Made by a program: the position numbers and the translations under genes
Part shown: positions 1-7,355 of the stretch, in pieces
How the letters are laid out: each line of letters starts with the position of its first letter
Position numbering within the stretch: position 1 is the stretch's first letter
Notes under the pieces: generated by a model
Database searches by the model: none
Told to the model about the DNA's origin: nothing
Seen by the model: the letters and a program-made list of their open reading frames with translations, nothing else
Assembly: GCA_003165315.1 (NCBI GenBank)
Contig: PLSX01000199.1
Span: 33,369-75,368, forward strand
Source: Acidobacteriota bacterium
GTDB lineage: Bacteria > Acidobacteriota > Terriglobia > UBA7540
Direction of reading: 5' to 3'
Length of the DNA: 42,000 nt

Positions 1-35
1 AGCGCTACCTTACCTGCACGGGTGAACCAAGTAAT

Positions 36-347
36 TTGTTGCCCAAATCTGAACCCGCGCCATTCCCCAAAGTCGACGCCAAGCTTATTCGCCGCACAGG
101 CCGGAAGCTGGGTTGTTCCCGCGCCGTGTTTGCGCGGCAACTCCGCATTAACCTGAGAACCCTTGAAAAGTGGGAGCAGGGTCGCGCCAAGCCCAACCCC
201 CATGCCGCAGCCTTGGTGCTCCTCGTCCGCCAATATCCCGACACGCTCGAGCGCCTTAAGCATGTCGCGAATTGTGCCAACAGGGCGCGGCCAGCGCTTC
301 GCGGACTTGTGGGGCAGGGGCACGGCCAAACTAAGGAACCCTTTTAA
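36..347 (+). CDS. XRE-family DNA-binding protein, probable type II antitoxin (5' end may lie outside the window)
   Basis: Small helix-turn-helix protein. From about residue 13 it shows an XRE/HigA-type domain: a recognition-helix region reading RINLRTLEKWEQGR, followed by PNPHAAALVLLVRQYP. That layout is typical of antitoxins encoded beside a RelE/HigB-type mRNA interferase, often called the NadS or HigA group. In such pairs the antitoxin binds its toxin and represses the operon. The first usable start here is TTG at 36, but the frame is open to the left edge of the window, so the true start and the partner toxin may lie upstream. After the domain the C-terminus is a low-complexity basic tail of about 25 residues that I cannot assign. 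The fold is fairly certain; the antitoxin role is inferred. Confidence 0.7.
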   Translation: MLPKSEPAPFPKVDAKLIRRTGRKLGCSRAVFARQLRINLRTLEKWEQGRAKPNPHAAALVLLVRQYPDTLERLKHVANCANRARPALRGLVGQGHGQTKEPF

Positions 348-429
348 GGCGTGGGACGTAAAATGGGTTCAGCCGCCAATAATTGAATTCTTCGCAAACT
401 TTCCCCATGGCTCGGGACAGGAACTCGAT

Positions 430-441
430 GGGAGCGCTCCC
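430..441. promoter_or_regulatory. Perfect 12-bp palindrome, possible operator
   Basis: GGGAGCGCTCCC is self-complementary over all 12 bases. It lies in the gene-free DNA downstream of the XRE-type gene and 135 bp upstream of the promoter at 576. Dimeric repressors bind sites of this kind, but no partner can be named. Confidence 0.25.
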
Positions 442-575
442 AACATAACTCATTTGTGACGACTTATTCACATTTTGCGCCCTCTCCGACTTTGCGCCTT
501 GGCGTGAGATGCTTTTCCCATTCGGCTATCCGCCAAACTATAACCTTTAGAGTCACGACTGCGACTTTGTGTCTC

Positions 576-603
576 TTGACAATGTTAGCCTAGGGTGTAT
601 ACT
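576..603 (+). promoter_or_regulatory. Sigma-70 type promoter reading into a gene-free region
   Basis: TTGACA at 576-581, a 16-bp spacer and TATACT at 598-603 (TG immediately before the -10). This is the best promoter match in the window. Transcription would begin near 610 and run toward the repeat cluster at 1099-1620, with no recognisable gene before the end of that cluster. A non-coding transcript or a small unrecognised gene are the options. Confidence 0.6.
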
Positions 604-1098
604 AGACTGCCGGTTCGGCGCGAGGCGAATTATGTCACGGTGCAAGTTCCCCACCCTCACCCCGGCAGGAATTAAAGCAAGCCGCCGCCACGCACAAAAA
701 TCCAACAGGCCGTGCAAACCTTGTTTGCGGAGACCCATGACAACTGCCGGCGGGAAATCGTCTGGCCAAAGGAACGCGTCCGGGGGCAGCTTGGGCGGGC
801 AGGATCTCGCAATAGAATCGTTTATAGTACGTTGAAACCCGGAATGTATATGAAAACAAAGAGTGCGGCAAAAAATGTGCGAGGAGTTCCAAGAGCTCTG
901 CGCAGAAAGCCCCTGAATTTGGGAAGCGGCACACAATCTGTTGGGGCGTGGGACAAATTTCGCATGTTGTTCGACTTCAAAGGGAGAAAATTAATGAATC
1001 CCGCGCATCAATTCATCGACACAGTAGTTCGTCTGGCGACTACAAAACCGGTCTCCCTTGGCCGAAAATCCGATGGGTGAAAGGCTTGCAGATCCGAG

Positions 1099-1620
1099 CT
1101 TTCCACGATGTAATAGAAAACAAAAGAGGTTAGCGTTTGAAGTCAAATTGTCACAGATTTGATCTCGTTCAAATTAAACGATTTAGATTGAACGGCCTGG
1201 GGCTCGATGAAAAACTGCCACTGGCCTTCCACGATGTAAGAGAAAACAATAGGGGTTAGCGTTATGCGTCAAATAGTCACAAAATTTAACTCATTCAAAT
1301 ACAAAGAGTTAGGTCGAGATCCGAACGGCTCCGTGAAAATGGGAATCGCTCTTCCACGATGTAATAGATAAAAAAGGGACTTAGCGATGATAACAAGAAT
1401 TCTTCAAAAATCTATATCATTGAAAAAAGGCAACTTAGATAACCCTCTGCTATCAACCAGGGTGGGGGAAAAGGGAGAAAGAATTTCAAGGCAAATTCTC
1501 TCCAAGTCATTGAAAAAACATATAGAAAAAATGTCCACAATTTGCCTTTCCACGATGTTGATGAAAAAAAAGATAGTTACGCGCAGCTTTCCACGATATT
1601 CATGAAGAGAAAGGTAGTTA
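1099..1620 (-). repeat. Cluster 1: five diverged copies of a ~37-bp repeat with hairpins between
   Basis: Copies lie at 1099-1135, 1225-1262, 1351-1386, 1546-1579 and 1587-1620. On the plus strand each has the core TTCCACGAT, then an A-rich stretch, then a variable form of GGTTAGCG. Read on the minus strand the core is TTTTC, four or five bases, then ACATCGTGGAA. Core-to-core distances are 126, 125, 196 and 41 bp. The first two units (about 125 bp) are also alike between the cores, and each contains a hairpin: GTTCAA/TTGAAC at 1167-1193 and TAACTC/GAGTTA at 1287-1311. A further AT-rich hairpin-bearing stretch (GAATTT/AAATTC near 1480-1500) lies between copies three and four. The same family recurs at 15171-15436 in the opposite orientation. 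Repeats and spacing are too irregular for a CRISPR. Confidence 0.8.
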
Positions 1621-1866
1621 ATGGATTCAGCCAAATTGGAACCGGGGATTGAATGCTTCAAGAAGCAACTCGCGTTGAACCCATTTCTCCATCGCCTTGG
1701 GGATGTAAAGGGACGGCGGCTATGATGCGCCAACCCTTAAGCCCGGTGCAAACCCGAACATGTAGCCGTTGAGATGGACGGATAGGTTATGTTGGCGAGT
1801 GTTCCCAACTAAAGGAAGAAAATCCCAGAGGGGAATTACAAATCTGTGCGAACGATTTACAAATCT
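1621..1866. other. Intergenic DNA without recognised features
   Basis: I see no gene, strong hairpin or promoter between the last repeat copy and the CCA end of the tRNA gene. Confidence 0.5.
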
Positions 1867-1943
1867 TGGTCGGGGCGCCCGGATTCGAACCGGGGACCTC
1901 TTGCGCCCAAGGCAAGCGCGCTACCAGGCTGCGCCACGCCCCG
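1867..1943 (-). tRNA. tRNA-Pro (anticodon UGG), CCA end encoded
   Basis: On the minus strand the gene folds as a normal cloverleaf. The 7-bp acceptor stem is CGGGGCG with CGCCCCG, the D arm contains AGCCTGGTAGC, and the anticodon arm is CTTGC-CTTGGGC-GCAAG, giving anticodon TGG. The T arm is CCCGG-TTCGAAT-CCGGG and the discriminator base is A. The terminal CCA is encoded at 1869-1867. It reads proline CCN codons. It stands alone between the repeat cluster and the PilZ-domain gene, which is on the opposite strand. Confidence 0.97.
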
Positions 1944-2162
1944 AATTGAACGTACCTATCATTCTGCCAAGCTTGGGGGAATGTGTCCAGTCCGATTCCA
2001 CTCCGGCAGGACGATTTACCGTTCAATTTCCCCGCAACGACCCGCTCCGCGCTCTGACAGTACCTCCGTACTCTGGCAATGTGCTGGCCGGCATGGTACT
2101 TAAGAATTACTGAGTTAGGTCCGGACTCATCGGACACGTCGGGAAGTACCATCGAAGGTAAC

Positions 2163-4793
2163 ATGGAAGAAGCCGCTCATCTCGTTGCAGCCCGAAATTT
2201 CGCCCGCAGTCTCAACATCCTGCTGAAGACGGTTCGTCTTTATGGAGCGGATCATGAACGATCCACCGCCATCCTGGGGACGACGTTCGACGAACTGCGG
2301 GAAATCCAGAAATCCTCCGGTGAAACAGGCTTGTTGCTGGGAGTTTCGGGCAGCCAAATCCTGCTGGATGGGGTGCCGCTGGAGAAGCGTCCCTCAGACC
2401 GTAGCTTTGCCCTCTTACTAACTACCTCGGGCATTTCCAGCATCAATTTCTCCAAGCAAGTCAGCATCGAAGATTTTGCGCGCTTCGTGTGCGCCTTCTC
2501 CTCGCGATCCCCCAAGGCGGGGCCGCTGGTCAATGAACTGCGCACTGTGCTGGGTGGAGACAAGGGCGCCATCCGGGTGAACGAAGTTCGGTTTGTGGCT
2601 CAGGATCCCAACATGGGCGATGCGGGGATGGCAGCGATCCTGGCGGCACGCTCGCTGGGAGGGGATGCGCAGAAGCTGCAATCCATCCTGAATGACCCAC
2701 AACGGCTGCTACAGCTCATTGGTGCGGCGGAAGCCCGCAATCAACCCGTAGGCGCGCCCGTTCCGCTCACCACCGCCGCCGCGGAGACAGCACAACCCGC
2801 ACAGGAGGACGATGTATTTAAAGTCCTGAACTGGCTGTCACAGCTAGGGCACACCGCGGGCCTTCCGGATTCACCCGACCAGATGAGCATCGTGGAAAAG
2901 GACCTGCATCAATTGTCGCCCCCCGGACAGGCAGCCCTGGCACAGGCATTGATGAGTCTCAGCTCTCAGACCGAGCCTCCCCGGGCGGATGATCCGCTGC
3001 TAATCCAATTGGCGGAGAGAGTGGCGATTCGTTTTGCATTGGAGCGATACGACCGTGGCGACGTGAAGACCAATGCCGTCGTCGAACTTCTGGACCGGCT
3101 CAAACGCGAAATCGGCTCCCTACGGGGTATCCTGAAGGGGCACGAAGAAAAAATGGGGCAGGCCGGCGTGGAGGTGGAATCCCACGCTGAAATCCTCGAC
3201 CGGCAGTTCTGGGCTCGCGTGCCGGACAAAGCCAAGGCGAAAATGCTCCTTTCGCCGGAAGCCTGGGCTGTCCCACCGCGGAACATCCGCCAATTTGTGG
3301 AAGGATTGCTGGACCGGGATGATGGAAACGCAGCCCGGGCCATCCTGGATAATTACGCCAGATGCATCAATGCCCCAGATACGGAGGCCCGGCGTAAGGC
3401 CTCGACCGGTTTATCGGAAATGGCCGATCTGTTTTCCCGTGCTAATCATTCGTTGCTGAAGTCCAGCCTGCATCACATGGGCGAAGCATTGAGCCATGAA
3501 GGAAATGCCGACCTGCAAACGCTGCTGGGTGCCTCTTTTGTGCGCTTCAGCCATGAAGCCGCAGCCCATCGGGAGTATCCCGCAGTGAATGAGGCCCTTC
3601 AAGCCATGGAGAATCTGGAACAACGGCAGCCAGGCCTGGCAAAGATGCTATGGCCCCGGGTAAAAGTAGGTAATCCCCTGCCGGATTTCATCGATGAAGC
3701 TCTGCGCTCCCCTGAGATTCCGGAAGGTCTGCTGGATGTATTGCGGCGGATGCCGGGCGCTACCGTCGATCAAGTGGCGAGCCGGCTCCAACGCTGCGCT
3801 CGGCGGGATGAATTACAACGTATGCTCGAAGTGGTGGAAGAGGTGGGACCGCAAGGGCTTGCGCACCTCAGCAAGATTTTGCAGACGCGCCCTGCGCAAG
3901 AAGCCGCTTCCAAGGTTGCGCTCCTCAGCCGGTTAAGCCCCGATATGTTGGAAGAATTACTCCCGGAGCGCCTTCGCACGTGGGAAGCGCCAACCCACGA
4001 TCTGGTGGTCCGGCAACTCGCCCATGGCATGTCCCCGCAACGTGGCAAGCTGCTTCAAAAGGTCTATGACATCCTCAATACCAACGTCCTGCCGGAGGTT
4101 GTGGATGAAATGGGAATGTCGGGCGACTCGAACGTAACGCCCCATCTCATGCGCATCCTGGAAAATGAAAATACCCAGCGGGCCGCGCCCTACCTGCAAA
4201 TTAAAGCCATAGAAGCTTTGGGACGTCTTCGCGAACCACGGGCAGAGGCGTTACTTCGCCCTCTAGCAGAGGCCAGACGTTTTTGGGGTTGGCAATATCC
4301 GCGCGAATTGCGCATCACTGCCGTCCAAGCGCTCAAGAAGATTGACCCGGATTGGGCAAGAGATTTTGTGCCACGATGCGGACTCAGTGATGAGGAGTTG
4401 AAGCTGTCCGCCCTTGATCCTGATCCCAACACCCCCTGGCTTCGCCAGCGGCGCTATCATCGCGTCAACATGCCGCGCCCGCTAAAAGGTACCGTGCGTG
4501 TGGGCCATGGCGAATACCCCATCTCCGTCCAGCAACTTAGCCTGGGAGGAGGTATGGCTCAGACCCAGTGCCACATCAAGGCGGGAAACACGGTTCCGAT
4601 GGAATTCAAATCGGGTACGCAGAGTATCCGCATGCGTGTTCTGGTGCGGGAAGCTCGTCCGCAGGAATTAACCTTCGAATTGGTTGAGATTGACAACGAT
4701 GATCGTAACCGGCTGCGCCGCCCCCTGGTAGGCTTGCAATCGCAGGAAAGGAGAGAGGCTCCCGTACCAGTCTTTAGCTCGGCAAGGCTGTGA
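2163..4793 (+). CDS. Large alpha-helical (HEAT-like) protein with C-terminal PilZ domain
   Basis: An 876-residue protein of two parts. Residues 1 to about 750 are helical and leucine/alanine-rich, with HEAT-like stretches (for example LQIKAIEALGRLREPRAEALLRPLAE). The last ~110 residues form a PilZ-like beta-barrel. PilZ domains bind cyclic di-GMP through an RxxxR motif and a [D/N]xSxxG motif. Here R763-R767 (RRYHR) fits the first, while the second reads QLSLGG at 791-796, with Gln in place of Asp/Asn. No signal peptide or membrane segment is visible, so it is probably cytoplasmic. I chose ATG 2163, preceded by GAAGG four bases upstream; the frame is open further upstream but that part looks non-coding. 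Likely role: a c-di-GMP-responsive scaffold, by analogy with PilZ proteins. Its partner is unknown. Confidence 0.75.
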   Translation: MEEAAHLVAARNFARSLNILLKTVRLYGADHERSTAILGTTFDELREIQKSSGETGLLLGVSGSQILLDGVPLEKRPSDRSFALLLTTSGISSINFSKQVSIEDFARFVCAFSSRSPKAGPLVNELRTVLGGDKGAIRVNEVRFVAQDPNMGDAGMAAILAARSLGGDAQKLQSILNDPQRLLQLIGAAEARNQPVGAPVPLTTAAAETAQPAQEDDVFKVLNWLSQLGHTAGLPDSPDQMSIVEKDLHQLSPPGQAALAQALMSLSSQTEPPRADDPLLIQLAERVAIRFALERYDRGDVKTNAVVELLDRLKREIGSLRGILKGHEEKMGQAGVEVESHAEILDRQFWARVPDKAKAKMLLSPEAWAVPPRNIRQFVEGLLDRDDGNAARAILDNYARCINAPDTEARRKASTGLSEMADLFSRANHSLLKSSLHHMGEALSHEGNADLQTLLGASFVRFSHEAAAHREYPAVNEALQAMENLEQRQPGLAKMLWPRVKVGNPLPDFIDEALRSPEIPEGLLDVLRRMPGATVDQVASRLQRCARRDELQRMLEVVEEVGPQGLAHLSKILQTRPAQEAASKVALLSRLSPDMLEELLPERLRTWEAPTHDLVVRQLAHGMSPQRGKLLQKVYDILNTNVLPEVVDEMGMSGDSNVTPHLMRILENENTQRAAPYLQIKAIEALGRLREPRAEALLRPLAEARRFWGWQYPRELRITAVQALKKIDPDWARDFVPRCGLSDEELKLSALDPDPNTPWLRQRRYHRVNMPRPLKGTVRVGHGEYPISVQQLSLGGGMAQTQCHIKAGNTVPMEFKSGTQSIRMRVLVREARPQELTFELVEIDNDDRNRLRRPLVGLQSQERREAPVPVFSSARL

Positions 4794-4956
4794 CAAGCGG
4801 ACGGATCCTTGTGGGGAAGATGGGGTTGGACGAGGTATTGTGAAACCCTCTCCGGTCTGAACCGTTGTGGGCAAAATTAGAACGAATCATTATGTCGCGC
4901 CCGTTGCGGACATGACCTTCCGCCGGGGTGCAATGTCTGTACACTTGAGGGCCGGA

Positions 4957-5394
4957 TTACTTCTGTTCCGGCGCGGGAATCTGCACGATGACGCGGCAAG
5001 GAGCATGGTGAACCACGTATCGAACAATCCCGCCCAGCAGCGTTTCACTAAGAGCATGAGGATGGGGTTTGTGATGACCCATCACCAGCAGGTCCACCCC
5101 CCGTTCTCGCGCCACGCCTACAATCGCCTCACCCACTTCCCGGGCACGGAGGAGTTCGGCGGAAATGGGGCACGGAAAATTCTTCGCAACTCGCTGCGCA
5201 TGCGCCAGAATTTCCTTGCCGGCATGATCGATCGCCTCATCTTCCGCATCAAGGGGAGTCGCCAGGGGCACATCAACCACGTGCAAAACCGCGAGGTCCG
5301 CATTCATGCCCTGGCTTAACTGACACGCCAGCGTCATCAGGCTCTCGACGGATATCGCGTCTCGCACCGCCACCATCACCTTGGCTTTACCCAT
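4957..5394 (-). CDS. Universal stress protein (UspA family)
   Basis: A 145-residue single-domain protein of the usual Usp length. It begins MGKAKVMVAVRDAIS and ends with the C-terminal strand-turn region GHHKPHPHALSETLLGG followed by CRVIVQIP. Usp proteins are cytoplasmic nucleotide-binding or dimer-forming stress proteins. The ATP-binding motif G-2x-G-9x-G-[ST] is degraded here: the second Gly is Lys and LLGS is LLGG, so ATP binding is doubtful. The start at 5394 is fixed by a strong GGAGG five bases upstream; an ATG 21 bases earlier is less likely. A promoter (TTGCAA, 17 bp, TATCCT) lies just upstream at 5452-5424. It appears to be transcribed alone. Confidence 0.88.
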   Translation of the reverse strand: MGKAKVMVAVRDAISVESLMTLACQLSQGMNADLAVLHVVDVPLATPLDAEDEAIDHAGKEILAHAQRVAKNFPCPISAELLRAREVGEAIVGVARERGVDLLVMGHHKPHPHALSETLLGGIVRYVVHHAPCRVIVQIPAPEQK

Positions 5395-5423
5395 AGCATC
5401 CTCCAATCTAAACATAACTTGTT

Positions 5424-5452
5424 AGGATATTACCTCGCCGCGCAATTTGCAA
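5424..5452 (-). promoter_or_regulatory. Probable promoter of the universal stress protein gene
   Basis: On the minus strand TTGCAA (5452-5447), a 17-bp spacer and TATCCT (5429-5424). The predicted start of transcription is about 20-25 bases upstream of the GGAGG-ATG of the usp gene. Confidence 0.45.
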
Positions 5453-5524
5453 GAACGAATAGCTTCAAACACCTGTACCAGTAACTATACCTGAAAATCG
5501 AAAATCCTTTCTTTCCAACCCTTA

Positions 5525-7129
5525 TTACGCCAAATCGATTTCCAGTTTGGTAACAGACGCGGGCTTGAAGATCCAATTGAAGCGCGATCCGGATATGCCA
5601 GCCGATTCAGTCTTGGGTACCACTTCGTCTGCATGATCGAAGCCATTGCTGGCGTGGATATCGGGCGCCGTAAGAATCGTAACCTGCGCCGACTTCGCTT
5701 CGCCGCCGCGCAGAGACATATCCGCCTCGCGCGGTTCGCTGATATGGGGATTCACGACCGTGACAACAAGTGTTTTCCCTTGCAATGACGCCGATCCGGC
5801 AAGCCCCCAAAGCGCCTTCCCTGCTCCCAGAGAAATGGCGGGCGCGTCGCAAACCATTCGCAACGAACGTCCACCCTGGTGCGACTTGTACATGTCGAAG
5901 GCGTGAAAGACCGGTGTTGCCACAAAGCGATCCTCACGGGTCAGGAAAAGCGTATTGATGTTGTTCACGAGCTGGGCGACATTGCACATCGCCAGCTTCT
6001 CGGCATGGCGATTGAAAATGTCGAGGGTCAAGGCCGTCACCAATGCGTCGCGCAACGATGGAACGGAACTAAACAGATACCCTGGACCGAGTGAAGTGGT
6101 CTGATGCCACGCGCCCCACTCATCCACTACCAGCTTCACCTTGCGCTCCTGGTCGTACTCACCCATGGCCGTCCAATGTTGAGACACAAGGGAGTCCATA
6201 ACGTCGGCCTGCCGCATTAACTCGTACCAATCATCGGAAGAAAACTTCAAGGAGTCGCCGCCGCCGCAGTAATAGTGCATGGAGAAGCCGTAGAGCCGGT
6301 CAAACAGATGCGTGCTCTTGCCCACCAGGTTTTCCATGAAGCCGCGCGTCCATGACACTTGCGGGTCGCGCTCATCCGCTCCAGGCCCCGAACCGATAAA
6401 GCGCAGCTTGCGCCCATAATCGGGTACCCAGGAGGTGAAACGGCGAAACTCCACGGCGTACTCTTCCGGGCGAAAGTTGCCGCCGCATCCCCACGACTCA
6501 TTGCCAATCCCCCAATACGTCACATTGTAGGGGTCTCGGCTGCCATCGCCCGCACGCATTTGGGCCAGTGTGGTGCTGGCCGCGGGCGAGTTGCAATACT
6601 CCACCCATGCATCGAAATCGTTGGGTGTCAGACTGCGAACGTTGGCGGCCAGGTAGGGCTGTGCCCCGCATAGTTGGCAGAAGCGCATGAATTCCGCCGT
6701 TCCAAATGTATTGGGGTCGTATTTCTGCGGCCCATCGGGCGCGTTACACAATTGCGGGTCATTATCCCAAAAATTCGTGTGCACCGGTCGCTGCGAGCGA
6801 GGGCCAACTCCATCGCGCCAATTGTAACTATCGGCAAAGCACCCACCAGGCCAGCGAATTACCGGAGCATGCAACTGGCGCATATGATCGACCAGCGCCT
6901 TGCGGATGCCGCCAACATTGGGAATTTTGGAGTTCTCCCCCACCCAGATCCCGTTGTATACAACTTCTCCGATGTGTTCAGTAAAGTGCCCCTGTAGTTC
7001 CGGTGCAATAGTTCCAACGGGTTCATCAATCAGAATCTCCACCAAGCCATTGGACGCACCAGCTGAACGCGGAGCCAATCCTGCCGCCGCCACCGCCAAC
7101 GTTGTTGAAAGGAACTCGCGCCGTTTCAT
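5525..7129 (-). CDS. Exported alpha-L-arabinofuranosidase, GH51 family
   Basis: A 534-residue glycoside hydrolase predicted to remove terminal arabinofuranosyl groups from arabinan or arabinoxylan. The N-terminus MKRREFLSTTLAVAAAGLA is a Tat-type signal with cleavage near the AGA at 23-25, so it acts outside the cytoplasm. The barrel contains HFTEHIGEVVYNGIW (48-62) and IRWPGGCFADSYNW (91-104), both typical of GH51. The acid/base Glu is E211 in GIGNESWG and the nucleophile is E337 in VDEWGAWH. A beta-sandwich tail follows. The start at 7129 is supported by GGAGG nine bases upstream and by the signal peptide. It is transcribed divergently from the SPFH gene. Together with the CE1-type esterase at 40.6 kb it suggests growth on plant hemicellulose; the exact substrate is not visible. 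Confidence 0.92.
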   Translation of the reverse strand: MKRREFLSTTLAVAAAGLAPRSAGASNGLVEILIDEPVGTIAPELQGHFTEHIGEVVYNGIWVGENSKIPNVGGIRKALVDHMRQLHAPVIRWPGGCFADSYNWRDGVGPRSQRPVHTNFWDNDPQLCNAPDGPQKYDPNTFGTAEFMRFCQLCGAQPYLAANVRSLTPNDFDAWVEYCNSPAASTTLAQMRAGDGSRDPYNVTYWGIGNESWGCGGNFRPEEYAVEFRRFTSWVPDYGRKLRFIGSGPGADERDPQVSWTRGFMENLVGKSTHLFDRLYGFSMHYYCGGGDSLKFSSDDWYELMRQADVMDSLVSQHWTAMGEYDQERKVKLVVDEWGAWHQTTSLGPGYLFSSVPSLRDALVTALTLDIFNRHAEKLAMCNVAQLVNNINTLFLTREDRFVATPVFHAFDMYKSHQGGRSLRMVCDAPAISLGAGKALWGLAGSASLQGKTLVVTVVNPHISEPREADMSLRGGEAKSAQVTILTAPDIHASNGFDHADEVVPKTESAGISGSRFNWIFKPASVTKLEIDLA

Positions 7130-7355
7130 GATGGACGACCTCCGGAAGGATATCCCTTCGTTATGCAGCGGTAGGGTACCAGAATTGTGGCCCGTGGCAC
7201 AGAAAAGAAACACCGCCGCACGCGAAGCGTCAAATTCATTCGATAATCGCATTAACCCGGAATTTGGGAGTAGAATGCCTAATTCCAAACTGGCCGTCCC
7301 ATGCGGGACGCCAAGGCACGCCGGTTTGCGCCAATCCGGCCATTCGGGAGGGATC

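Larger units (their letters stand above)
348..1098. other. Gene-poor intergenic stretch with a strong promoter and a palindrome
   Basis: I find no convincing gene here. A perfect 12-bp palindrome GGGAGCGCTCCC lies at 430-441, about 80 bp after the antitoxin-like gene. A near-consensus sigma-70 promoter lies at 576-603. A 76-codon frame from ATG 850 to 1080 is basic, lacks a recognisable motif and has only a weak ribosome site, so I do not call it a gene. Confidence 0.5.

Noticed and set aside
850..1080. Small basic ORF of 76 codons downstream of the 576 promoter
   Set aside because: No recognisable motif, weak ribosome site and 240-base leader; coding support is too thin.
1387..1605. AT-rich 72-codon ORF
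   Set aside because: Runs through the repeat copies, is Lys/Ser-rich from AT-rich DNA, and shows no protein-like pattern.
1099..1620. CRISPR array
   Set aside because: Copies are diverged, spacing runs from 41 to 196 bp, the DNA between some copies is itself repeated, and no cas genes are present.
1099..1620. Integron attC array
   Set aside because: Some copies carry GTTAGCG-like ends, but the RYYYAAC/GTTRRRY pairing does not hold, units are too short for cassettes and no integrase is present.
4867..5319. 150-codon plus-strand frame opposite the universal stress gene
   Set aside because: Antisense of a well supported Usp domain with its own ribosome site and promoter.
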